Origin: an uncultured Prevotella sp.
Lineage (GTDB): Bacteria > Bacteroidota > Bacteroidia > Bacteroidales > Bacteroidaceae
Assembly: GCA_945875635.1 (NCBI GenBank)
Contig: CAMCLD010000016.1
Coordinates: 1 to 45,673, forward strand
Length of the DNA: 45,673 bases
Direction of reading: 5' to 3'
Positions 16,532 to 24,503 of this stretch are shown here, one piece after another. The position numbers and the translations under genes were made by a program. Below the pieces are notes generated by a model. The model was not told the origin of the DNA, ran no database searches, and was given only the letters and a program-made list of their open reading frames with translations. The first letter of the stretch is position 1. Each line of letters begins with the position of its first letter.

Positions 16532-17214
16532 GCAGACTGTCTATAAATGAATGGGCGGAGGAGGACCGCCCAAGGGAGAAGCTGCAGGCTTTGGGAGCAG
16601 AATGCCTTTCTAATGCCGAACTGCTTGCCATACTCATAGGCTCAGGCTCGACAGACGAGAGCGCAGTGGCTCTCATGAAAAGAATAATGAACGACTGCTC
16701 CAACAACCTTAACACTCTCGGGAAGATGTCCATACGAGAGCTTACAGCATACAAGGGCATGGGACCAGCCAAAGCCATCACCATACTGGCAGCCTGCGAA
16801 TTGGGCAAACGCAGACAGAAGACACAGGTTGAGGAAAGGAGACGCCTCAGCTCACCACAAGACATTTACGAATACATGCATCCCACCATGCAGGACCTTG
16901 ACGTGGAGGAAGCATGGGTGCTCCTGCTAAACCAGGGCTTCCGACTCATCAAACCAGTAAGGCTGTCGCATGGAGGGATAAGCGAGACAGCCGTTGACAT
17001 ACGGTTGATAATGAAAGAGGCCATAGTAAACAATGCCACCGTCATTGCACTATGTCACAACCATCCTTCAAACAACCTGTTTCCGAGCAGAAACGACGAC
17101 AACCTCACACAGAATGTCAAAAAGGCATGCGAAACCATGCGCATCCATTTCCTCGACCACGTTATCGTCACAGACGGGGCATACTACAGTTATAGCGAAA
17201 AGGGAAGATTGTAA
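16528..17214 (+). CDS. radC: RadC-family JAMM-domain protein
   Basis: From ATG 16528 the product is 228 residues, normal for RadC. I reject an earlier in-frame start because MSRLSINEWAEEDRPREKL is the typical family start and overlaps the upstream stop by four bases. The N-terminal half has a helix-hairpin-helix-like region (ELTAYKGMGPAKAITILAA, about 71-89). The C-terminal JAB/MPN domain has CHNHPSNN (176-183) with metal ligands His177 and His179, and a downstream Asp (190 or 191). RadC proteins are linked to DNA processing but their biochemical role is still debated. It precedes umuDC on the same strand. Confidence 0.93.
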   Translation: MSRLSINEWAEEDRPREKLQALGAECLSNAELLAILIGSGSTDESAVALMKRIMNDCSNNLNTLGKMSIRELTAYKGMGPAKAITILAACELGKRRQKTQVEERRRLSSPQDIYEYMHPTMQDLDVEEAWVLLLNQGFRLIKPVRLSHGGISETAVDIRLIMKEAIVNNATVIALCHNHPSNNLFPSRNDDNLTQNVKKACETMRIHFLDHVIVTDGAYYSYSEKGRL

Positions 17215-17436
17215 TTATAAGGTGTCAGGATGTAAGGTTTAAGGTTGTAAGGTTTAAGGTGTCAGGTGAAGTCACATAAAAACCTCATAACCTAAAAAAC
17301 CTCATAACCTAAAAACCTCATAACCCCAAAACCTCAAAACAACCTCATAACCTAAAAAAAACCTCACAACCTCATAACCTAAAAACCTCAAAACCTCAAA
17401 ACAACCTCATAACCTCAAAAAACCTCATAACCTCAC
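17215..17436 (+). repeat. G-free AACCTCATAACCTAAAA tract upstream of umuD
   Basis: After TTAAGGTGTCAGG-type words (17219-17266, family B) the plus strand contains no G from 17272 to 17438. It is built of about fifteen short AACCTCATAACC / AACCTAAAA / AACCTCAAA units. No TAnnTTTG promoter and no LexA-like palindrome is visible, so umuDC may be read through from radC. Confidence 0.9.
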
Positions 17437-17871
17437 ATGGCAAAGATACATATCATAAAGGGAGATTTCAGCAACAACCTAAGGCTACAGCTCGCCCCAG
17501 GCATTAAAGCCGGATTTCCAAGCCCAGCCGACGACTATACAAGGGACAGCCTCGATTTCAACAGGGATTTCATACAACATCCGGAGGCAACATTCTACGG
17601 GAGAGTAGATGGAGACTCCATGAGTGGACTCGGAATAAACGACGGGGACATAGCCGTAATAGACAGGTCACTTGAGGCATGCAGCGGAGATGTCATAGTG
17701 GCTTATGTCAACCAGGAATTCACCATCAAGACTCTTGACCTCTCACATAAAGCCGAAGGATACATAGAACTGGTACCAGCCAACAAGAAATATGAACCGA
17801 TACGAATCAACGCAGGCGACAACTTTGTAATATGGGGTGTCGTCACGTGGACTATAAAACGCTGGAGATAG
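17437..17871 (+). CDS. umuD: UmuD-like S24 peptidase, DNA polymerase V subunit
   Basis: The 144-residue protein matches UmuD in length. The self-cleavage site region is KAGFPSPADDY (24-34), Ala25-Gly26 being the expected scissile bond. GDSMSG has the nucleophile Ser61, and FTIKTL the general base Lys98. RecA-stimulated cleavage produces UmuD', which joins UmuC to form the error-prone polymerase V. It is separated from umuC by only 7 bp. The start follows directly on a G-free repeat; no upstream ATG competes. Confidence 0.95.
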   Translation: MAKIHIIKGDFSNNLRLQLAPGIKAGFPSPADDYTRDSLDFNRDFIQHPEATFYGRVDGDSMSGLGINDGDIAVIDRSLEACSGDVIVAYVNQEFTIKTLDLSHKAEGYIELVPANKKYEPIRINAGDNFVIWGVVTWTIKRWR

Positions 17872-17878
17872 AGAGAAC

Positions 17879-19168
17879 ATGTATGGGATAATAGACTGTG
17901 ACAACTGCTATGTGTCATGCGAGAGGGTATTCCACCCCGACCTGAATGGCAAGCCCGTCGTTGTGCTGAGCAACAACGATGGATGCATCGTGGCACGTTC
18001 CAACGAAGCAAAGCGCATGGGCATCAAGGCGGGAATGCCGTATTTCCAACTGGCACAGCAGTTCCCTAAGGAAAAGATAGCGGTGTTCTCGTCCAACTAT
18101 GAATTGTATGGAGAGATGACAGGAAGGGTAATGGAGATAATAAGGCAAGAGGCTCCTAACCATTTCCGCTATTCCATAGACGAGTGCTTCGTCAATCTTG
18201 ACATCATGAAGGACAGCGATTTGAAAGAATGGGGCACGAGGCTTCACGAACGTGTTGTCAAGAGTACCGGTATGCCTATCAGCATTGGCATCGCTGCAAA
18301 CAAGACTCTTGCCAAGATAGCAAGCCGGTTTGCAAAAAAACATCCGGGTTACCACCACTGCTGCATCATCGGCAACGAACGGCAACGCATCAAGGCTCTC
18401 TCGCTCACAGACATATCAGATGTATGGGGAATAGGCAGGCGATATGCCGCCCGACTGATGCAGATGGGCATAGAAACAGCTGCCGACTTCGCTTCGAAAC
18501 CGGAGGAATGGGTGAATGCAACATTCCGCAATGTGTGCATTCTAAGGACATGGAAGGAATTGAACGGAGAGGACTGTGTGCCTGACGAGACCCTTGCCAT
18601 GAAAAAAAGCATCTGCACAAGCAGAAGCTTCAGCAAACGCGTGTCAGACATTCAGACGATTAAGACACATGTGGATAACTTCGCCACTCTGTGCGCCAGC
18701 AAACTAAGAAGCCAGAAATCGGTGGCTTCCATCATCTGCGTTTTCATCAACACCGACCCTTTCCGTGATGATCTGGGACAATACTGGAACAGCTGCGATA
18801 TACAGCTTGCCACTCCCACCAATGCCACCATGACAATAGTGAAAGCTGCAAACAAGGCACTGGAACGCATTTTCCGACCAGGCTATCAGTATAAAAAAGC
18901 AGGGGTCATAGTAATGGGCATTAATCCCGATTCCCCATTACAGCTAAATCTCTTCGATACAAACGCCGAAGATATACAGCGCATGCGACGCCTTGACACA
19001 ATAATAGATCGCTTGAACAAATGCTGCGGCAAGGACACGGTCATCCTTGCCACATCTCAATATCCTAAACAAAACGGCATTGCCGTTACATTCTGCAATG
19101 CCATAAGGAGAGACCACATTAGTCCCAATCCAACGACAAGATGGAGCGATATTATAAGGCTGAAATGA
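17879..19168 (+). CDS. umuC: UmuC, catalytic subunit of translesion DNA polymerase V
   Basis: The 429-residue protein is a Y-family polymerase. IIDCDNCYVSCERVF at 4-18 has the first catalytic Asp (6), NNDGCIVARSNEAK is the nucleotide-binding finger region, and YSIDECFVNLD near 100-110 contains the second acidic pair. A helix-hairpin-helix thumb (LSLTDISDVWGIGRRYAARL in context) and a little-finger domain follow, and the UmuC-type C-terminal region is present. It copies past DNA lesions with UmuD'. The gene ends near an otherwise empty spacer. Confidence 0.95.
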   Translation: MYGIIDCDNCYVSCERVFHPDLNGKPVVVLSNNDGCIVARSNEAKRMGIKAGMPYFQLAQQFPKEKIAVFSSNYELYGEMTGRVMEIIRQEAPNHFRYSIDECFVNLDIMKDSDLKEWGTRLHERVVKSTGMPISIGIAANKTLAKIASRFAKKHPGYHHCCIIGNERQRIKALSLTDISDVWGIGRRYAARLMQMGIETAADFASKPEEWVNATFRNVCILRTWKELNGEDCVPDETLAMKKSICTSRSFSKRVSDIQTIKTHVDNFATLCASKLRSQKSVASIICVFINTDPFRDDLGQYWNSCDIQLATPTNATMTIVKAANKALERIFRPGYQYKKAGVIVMGINPDSPLQLNLFDTNAEDIQRMRRLDTIIDRLNKCCGKDTVILATSQYPKQNGIAVTFCNAIRRDHISPNPTTRWSDIIRLK

Positions 19169-19540
19169 CAGGCATCTGACATCAGCCCAAAAGCATCATC
19201 TGCGAATCATCTGGTCATCCGTAAAGGTCAACAGTTTTATTTATGGCAATAAATTTTCATGTAACGGGGAAATGTATTATTTTTGCATTTTGATTGCACA
19301 TAAATAAAGTTTCGCAAGTAAAGGAAGGCAAGAAAGAAGTTATGCTGGGGAGTTATGATAAGCCAATACCCTTTCAGGGGTGAAACATTTTGCTCCTTTT
19401 AACTTCCTAAGCGACCAAAGGGAGCGATAACTTCTCATAACTCCTTTTAACTCCTAATGTTGAGCACATGCGAACCAACGGTCACTGTCCGAAGGGTAAA
19501 GTAAACTTGAAATATAATACTTTGTGCATGCTTTCTCGTT
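19169..19540 (+). other. umuC-MATE spacer: repeats and a possible promoter
   Basis: No gene is seen. TATTTTTG at 19278-19285 fits the -7 consensus but lies 255 nt before the MATE start. A 51-bp segment at 19307-19357 recurs without mismatch at 45616-45666. About 19440-19508 has TAACTCC words, TGTTGAGCACATGCGAA and a segment that is nearly the reverse complement of 1381-1420. Confidence 0.75.
19307..19357 (+). repeat. family C repeat, 51 bp, copy 1
   Basis: It begins AAGTTTCGCAAGTAAAGG and ends GGGGAGTTATG, identical to 45616-45666. A diverged inverted relative is at about 27461-27492. Confidence 0.9.
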
Positions 19541-20875
19541 ATGAATAGATATCTGCGTCATTACAAGGCTTTAGCATCATTGGGCATCCCTATCATCATC
19601 GGTCAAGTTGGCACTATTGTGCTTGGTGTTGCCGACACGGTAATGATAGGTCATCACTCTACGGAGGAGCTGGCTGGTGCTGCTTTCGTCAACTCCATTT
19701 TCGTGCTCGGTCTCCTTGTTTGCCTTGGCTTCAGCAATGCCATTACGCCCATGGTGAGCAACCTGTTTGGCCAGGGCAATGAGTCAAGGATTGGTGAGGT
19801 GTTGAGAAATGCGATAGCAGCCAACATGCTGATGGGGCTGTTCGTTACAGGAGTCTTATTCCTTACATACTGCTTCATTGACCGTTTAGGTCAACCCCAG
19901 AACCTTATTCCCGTCATGCGCCCATATTTTGCCATCAACATGATATCCATACCTTTCGCCTGCTGTTTCAATGTGATGAAACAGTTGTTTGACGGCATCA
20001 CCCACACACGTGTGCCAATGTGGACGATGATAGGCGGTGTGGCAATAAACATCATCGGCAACTACCTGCTCATATACGGCATGTGTGGTTTCCCTGAGAT
20101 GGGACTAACTGGTGCTGGTATCGCCACTCTGATATCCCGCATGCTCATGATGGTGGCATTAGCATGTGTGTTCTTTCTGGGCAAGAGATATGGAAAGGTG
20201 CGCAAAGGACTGTTTGCGGGAAAGATGAACAAGTCCGACTTCCGCAGGCTGTGGAGCATGGGGATACCATTGGCAGCCCAGTTGGGTATGGAGACGGCAG
20301 CATTCTCCCTTTCCGGTGTAATGGTAGGATGGATAGGCATGGTATCTTTGGCCGCCCATCAGGTGATGCTCACCATCTCCCAGTTTTTCTATCTTATATA
20401 TTTTGGAATGGCAGCAGCCATATCTGTGAGGGTGGGCTACTTCAGCGGTCAGGGAGACCATGTAGCCATGAAGGACAATGTGGTTGCCGGTTTCCGGCTT
20501 ATCATGCTTATAGCCTTTTGCCTTTCCGTTCCCACCGTTGTGTTTGGCAGAGACCTTATAGGTCTTTTCACTGACAACGAAGAAGTTGGTTTGCTGGCAT
20601 CATCCTGCATAGCCCCGCTTATAGCCTACCAGTTTGGTGACGGTCTGCAATATACCTATTCCAATGCCCTGCGCGGCATAGGCAGGGTTAAGCCACTGAT
20701 GACCGTTGCTTTTGTGGCATACTTCATGGTTTCTCTTCCCGTAGGCTACATGCTTGGCATAAGGATGGGCATGGGTCTTGCCGGTATATGGTGGGCATTC
20801 CCTTTAGGTCTTACTGGTGCCGGTGTAGCTTTCCGCCATTTGTTCAACTCCACATTGTCATCTTCGCAGCATTGA
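19541..20875 (+). CDS. MATE-family multidrug/Na+ or H+ antiporter
   Basis: The 444-residue protein has twelve hydrophobic segments in two related halves. Typical MATE features are the start IPIIIGQVGTIVLGVADTVMIG, the P-x-VSNLFGQG stretch (about 69-77) and QLGMETAAFSL in the second half. MATE proteins exchange cations for drugs or metabolites across the inner membrane. Its last 18 bp overlap the convergent recombinase gene. The substrate cannot be deduced. Confidence 0.93.
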   Translation: MNRYLRHYKALASLGIPIIIGQVGTIVLGVADTVMIGHHSTEELAGAAFVNSIFVLGLLVCLGFSNAITPMVSNLFGQGNESRIGEVLRNAIAANMLMGLFVTGVLFLTYCFIDRLGQPQNLIPVMRPYFAINMISIPFACCFNVMKQLFDGITHTRVPMWTMIGGVAINIIGNYLLIYGMCGFPEMGLTGAGIATLISRMLMMVALACVFFLGKRYGKVRKGLFAGKMNKSDFRRLWSMGIPLAAQLGMETAAFSLSGVMVGWIGMVSLAAHQVMLTISQFFYLIYFGMAAAISVRVGYFSGQGDHVAMKDNVVAGFRLIMLIAFCLSVPTVVFGRDLIGLFTDNEEVGLLASSCIAPLIAYQFGDGLQYTYSNALRGIGRVKPLMTVAFVAYFMVSLPVGYMLGIRMGMGLAGIWWAFPLGLTGAGVAFRHLFNSTLSSSQH

Positions 20876-22057
20876 GATAATCCTGTGGTTAGCCTTGTCT
20901 ATCATTGTTGCGTCGAGCGAAGCGAGATACACCAGTGTCGTCTTCACCGAGTCGTGTCCGAGTCCCTCGCTTATTATGCCAATAGGGATATTCATCTTAT
21001 GTGCTATGCTTGCCCATGAGTGTCTTGCCACGTATGTCGTAAGTGGAGCCTTGAGTCCTATCATTCCGCCTATTGTCATGAGGTTTCTGTCAATACGGTG
21101 CAGTGTTGTGAGATACTGGCGTCTGTGCGAGCCATCGTCATGCAGTATGACAGGAAGCAGATACGGTGTGCCTTTTGTAAGATATGCATATTTGTCCACT
21201 ATATCCTGCATTGGCTGTTCCCATTCCACACGCAGCATCTGGTTTGTCTTGCGCCGCCTGTATGAGATGAATCCGTTGCATAGGTCTTTTTTCCGTAGAT
21301 ATGCCATATCGACGAATGGCATTCCCCTCATATAAACAGAGAAAAGGAACATGTCTCTTGCGAAATCGAGATGTCGCATGTCCTTCAGGTCAAGGCAGGC
21401 AATTTTCTTTATGACGTCAATTCCCACAGCCCTTTTCGCCGTTTTCTCAACACCCATGCGCATTCCCTGGAACGGATTTCTGCTTTCAGCATTCATGTCT
21501 TCCATTGCCTTGTTATATATGGTTCGCAACGTGCGCAGGTAGAATGCTATGGTGTTGTGTGCCAGCGACTGGTTTCTCAGCCATGCCCCATATTCCTCTA
21601 CAATATGTTTTGAGAGTGAAGGAACGATAAGGTCCTGATGTCTGCGGAACGCCATGAAGCTGTTCATTGTAGATAGGTAGTTGGCTGCCGTGCCCATTCT
21701 CTCCATCAGGCGCAAGCGATTCACCTCCATTCTCATGAAAGCGAAGAAGGTGGTAGGTTTCCGGATATTTCTCAACTTGTTAAAAAGGCTGTCAAGCGGC
21801 ATGTCCTGCGACTCATTTACGACATTCCTCATCCTCTCCATCTGCCATGCTAGACTGTCTGATATGATGGAGAGTTCGGAGTCGCGCATGGCATTCCCTG
21901 TATAGACGACCTCATGGTTGCCTGAATCCCACTCATGAAGAAATAGTTTATGGTGTGTTGAGAACTGGCGTGAGACACGCATGACGGTAATATGGATGTA
22001 AAGTGTGCCCTGCAGTTCTCTTGACTGCGATGGGCGTAAAACAGCTGTTATGTTCAT
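20858..22057 (-). CDS. tyrosine recombinase / site-specific integrase
   Basis: The 399-residue protein has an N-terminal arm-like beta region (1-90), a SAM-like core-binding domain (about 100-200) and a catalytic domain. Candidate active-site residues are Arg244 (MRGMPF), Lys270 (RRRKTNQ), Arg345 (YVARHSWAS), His368 (LGHDS) and the nucleophile Tyr377. The H-x-x-R position is Tyr342, a substitution I recall in Bacteroides integrases and invertases. Such enzymes cut and rejoin DNA at specific sites. No other mobile-element gene, att repeat pair or invertible promoter is apparent around it, so it is a lone chromosomal recombinase, possibly a domesticated one. Confidence 0.92.
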   Translation of the reverse strand: MNITAVLRPSQSRELQGTLYIHITVMRVSRQFSTHHKLFLHEWDSGNHEVVYTGNAMRDSELSIISDSLAWQMERMRNVVNESQDMPLDSLFNKLRNIRKPTTFFAFMRMEVNRLRLMERMGTAANYLSTMNSFMAFRRHQDLIVPSLSKHIVEEYGAWLRNQSLAHNTIAFYLRTLRTIYNKAMEDMNAESRNPFQGMRMGVEKTAKRAVGIDVIKKIACLDLKDMRHLDFARDMFLFSVYMRGMPFVDMAYLRKKDLCNGFISYRRRKTNQMLRVEWEQPMQDIVDKYAYLTKGTPYLLPVILHDDGSHRRQYLTTLHRIDRNLMTIGGMIGLKAPLTTYVARHSWASIAHKMNIPIGIISEGLGHDSVKTTLVYLASLDATMIDKANHRIISMLRR

Positions 22058-22067
22058 TTTTTAAAAA

Positions 22068-22135
22068 AGTTGACAAGTAAACGAGTTGACAAGTAAAAGC
22101 CTCTCCCCCCACCCCTCCCCAGAAGGGAGGGAGTA
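22068..22135. repeat. TTGACAAGT repeats and a C/G-rich hairpin element
   Basis: AGTTGACAAGTAAACGAGTT with a further TTGACAAGTAAA (22069-22096) is a family A copy. It is followed by CTCTCCCCCCACCCCTCCCC and AGAAGGGAGGGAG (about 22101-22132), related to the elements at about 34047-34078 and 36308-36345. Confidence 0.75.
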
Positions 22136-22291
22136 CCAGAGGTTTGAAGGGTTAAGGGGTTGTATAATTAACGTGGGCTCAACGAATTCAAGACAAAGTT
22201 TATTGCAATGCTTTGCAGGAGGCAATGAGTACAATTGCAGTTGGTTTGAACAATCGATTGCGCACAAAAAACTGGAATAACATTACAGGGA

Positions 22292-22326
22292 TTTGCCCCA
22301 TGAAAGCCAGGAATGTTGTAACTTTA
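22292..22326 (+). promoter_or_regulatory. possible promoter of the amylase gene
   Basis: TTTG at 22292-22295 and TAACTTTA at 22319-22326 resemble the Bacteroidetes elements, but spacing is 23 nt and the last base is A. The start codon follows 21 nt later. Confidence 0.35.
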
Positions 22327-22347
22327 CAACATAATACTATAAACTTA

Positions 22348-24336
22348 ATGAAAATGAAACACATCTATTCAACTATCTTATCATTATTCTTCGCCACCAG
22401 CATTATGGCTCAGGGGTGGCAGAACAATTATGGTGGTGTAATGCTACAGGGATTCTACTGGGATTCATACGTTGACTCCAAGTGGACAACTCTCGAGGCA
22501 CAGGCAGACGAGCTTTCTTCCTATTTCGACTTGATTTGGATTCCACAAAGCGGCAACTGCAACAACAGCTACAACAACATGGGATATATGCCCGTCTATT
22601 ATTTCGACCAGAACAGTTCGTTCGGCACAGAGTCAGAGCTGCGTAAACTCATCAGCACTTTCAAGAGCAAGAATCTCGGTGTCATTGCCGACGTGGTGAT
22701 AAACCACCGCAACAACCTTGGTGTAGGCAACTCATGGGTTGACTTCCCCAAAGAGACATACAAAGGTGTGGATTACCAGATGCTGCCAAGTGACATCTGT
22801 GGCAATGATGACGGTGGAGCCACCAAGACATGGGCTGACGGCAAGGGCTACAAACTGGGCAATAACGACACTGGCGAGGACTGGTCGGGATGCCGCGACC
22901 TTGACCACACAAGTGCAAACGTGCAGAAATGCATAAAGGTATATTTAGACTACCTGCTCAACGACCTTGGCTATTCTGGTTTCAGATATGACATGACCAA
23001 AGGCTACTCTGCCTCATATACTGCAAAATACAACAAGGAGAGTGGTGTGTCATTCTCTGTAGGTGAATACTGGGACGGCAATGTGAACACACTGAAATCA
23101 TGGGTTGACGGCACCAAGGACAACGGCACTATCATGTCGGCGGCTTTCGATTTCCCATTCAGATATACTGTCCGCGACGCCATCAACGGCAACAACTGGA
23201 CAAAGCTTGCCAACTCAAGCCTTATGAGCCAGAGTGGCTACAGCAGGTATGCTGTCACTTTTGTAGAGAACCATGACACACAGTATCGTTCTGCCACTGA
23301 GCAGCAGGACCCTATAAAGAAAGACACCTTGGCTGCCAACGCGTTCCTCATTGCAATGCCTGGTACCCCATGTGTTTTCCTGTCCCACTGGAAAGACTAC
23401 AAGCAGGAGATAAAGAACATGATTGACATAAGGAAGGCTGCCGGAATAACCAACACAAGTTCATACAGCAACTTCGCAAGCAACACCAAATACTACGCAA
23501 ACAACGTGAAGGGTTCGAAGGGCAACCTAATTGTCGTTGTGGGAAGCAATCCTGACGGCTATACCGCATCATCGACATACGTGCAGGTTGCCAAGGGATA
23601 TCACTATCGCTATTACTTGTCAAAATCGACGGGAACGGCTTGGGCAGACAAGGCTTCAGGTACTTACACCGATGCTTTCGACGTAACGCTGTCTGCTGTA
23701 TCGCAATCATCGGATGCCAAGGTTGTCTATACTCTTGACGGTTCCACTCCTACCGCTAACAGCACACAGGTGGCAAGTGGCACGAAGATAAGAATCAGCA
23801 GTTCCGAGACTCTCAAGGTGGGCATCCTGTCAGGCTCTACAGTAAGTGGTGTCATCACAAGAGAATACACAGTGAAACCTTTCAAGGCACACACCGCCAC
23901 CGTATATCTGAAAGACCCTGAGTGGTCGCCTGTATATTTCTATGCATGGGATCCTGCCGAGCTGACGGGCAAATGGCCTGGCACAAGTATCACAGACACC
24001 AAGACCATAGACGGAGTGAAATGGTATTATCATAAGTTCGACGTGAACACAGCCGGATATTCCTTCAACATCATCTTCAACCAGGGAAGCGGAAAGCTAC
24101 AGACAGCAGACCTTGGTCCTATCACAGAGGACACTTATTTCGAGATTACAGGAACTTATGGAGGTAAGCTCGTGGCAAACGACGTGACAAGCACCATGAC
24201 TGCCATAGATGGCATCAAGGCTGACAACGTACAGTATGGTGACAACGCCTATTACACTATAGGAGGACAGCGCGTAGCCGCTCCTGCCCAGAAAGGCATA
24301 TACATCCACAACGGCAAGAAAATCGTGGTGAGATAA
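22348..24336 (+). CDS. secreted GH13 alpha-amylase with C-terminal starch-binding region and sorting-like tail
   Basis: Starting at ATG 22348 the product is 662 residues; an earlier in-frame start would bury the signal peptide (MKMKHIYSTILSLFFATSIMAQ). The GH13 motifs are DVVINH (115-120), GFRYDMTKG with nucleophile Asp215, VGEYWD with acid/base Glu240, and FVENHD with Asp310. Residues about 440-508 resemble a chitobiase C-terminal-type beta domain (YTLDGSTPT). About 515-610 resembles a CBM26-like starch-binding module (VYFYAWDP, WPGT). The last 28 residues (YTIGGQRV, KGIYIHNGKK) resemble short Prevotella type IX sorting tails. The enzyme hydrolyses alpha-1,4 glucans outside the cell. A galactanase gene follows on the same strand. 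Confidence 0.93.
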   Translation: MKMKHIYSTILSLFFATSIMAQGWQNNYGGVMLQGFYWDSYVDSKWTTLEAQADELSSYFDLIWIPQSGNCNNSYNNMGYMPVYYFDQNSSFGTESELRKLISTFKSKNLGVIADVVINHRNNLGVGNSWVDFPKETYKGVDYQMLPSDICGNDDGGATKTWADGKGYKLGNNDTGEDWSGCRDLDHTSANVQKCIKVYLDYLLNDLGYSGFRYDMTKGYSASYTAKYNKESGVSFSVGEYWDGNVNTLKSWVDGTKDNGTIMSAAFDFPFRYTVRDAINGNNWTKLANSSLMSQSGYSRYAVTFVENHDTQYRSATEQQDPIKKDTLAANAFLIAMPGTPCVFLSHWKDYKQEIKNMIDIRKAAGITNTSSYSNFASNTKYYANNVKGSKGNLIVVVGSNPDGYTASSTYVQVAKGYHYRYYLSKSTGTAWADKASGTYTDAFDVTLSAVSQSSDAKVVYTLDGSTPTANSTQVASGTKIRISSSETLKVGILSGSTVSGVITREYTVKPFKAHTATVYLKDPEWSPVYFYAWDPAELTGKWPGTSITDTKTIDGVKWYYHKFDVNTAGYSFNIIFNQGSGKLQTADLGPITEDTYFEITGTYGGKLVANDVTSTMTAIDGIKADNVQYGDNAYYTIGGQRVAAPAQKGIYIHNGKKIVVR

Positions 24337-24370
24337 CATATAATGTTTTTTTTTTAACAAAGGAGAACTT

Positions 24371-24407
24371 AGGGGGGACATGCCGTGAATGTCATGGCAT
24401 TCCCCCT
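24371..24407 (+). terminator. hairpin between the amylase and galactanase genes
   Basis: AGGGGG (24371-24376) plus ATGCC pair with GGCAT plus CCCCCT (to 24406/24407), with a small bulge on the left arm. No T-run follows, so it may be a terminator or an RNA-processing element. A ten-T run lies before it, at about 24346-24355. Confidence 0.4.
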
Positions 24408-24503
24408 GAACCTTAACAGCAAACACAACAGCCAAGCCGCAACAAGCACTACTATTCTACGAAAAGACTTTACATTTTAATAACAAAATAATACCAAACT
24501 ATT

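Noticed and set aside
17272..17436. AACCTCATAACC tract as a CRISPR or iteron origin
   Set aside because: Units are short, irregular and without spacers; no replication initiator gene is nearby.
22061..22267. 68-codon minus-strand frame upstream of the amylase
   Set aside because: Part of it is repeat sequence and the rest has no family features; a mobile-element remnant is conceivable but unsupported.
22213..22347. 45-codon upstream extension of the amylase
   Set aside because: It would place the signal peptide internally; the ATG at 22348 gives a normal signal peptide.
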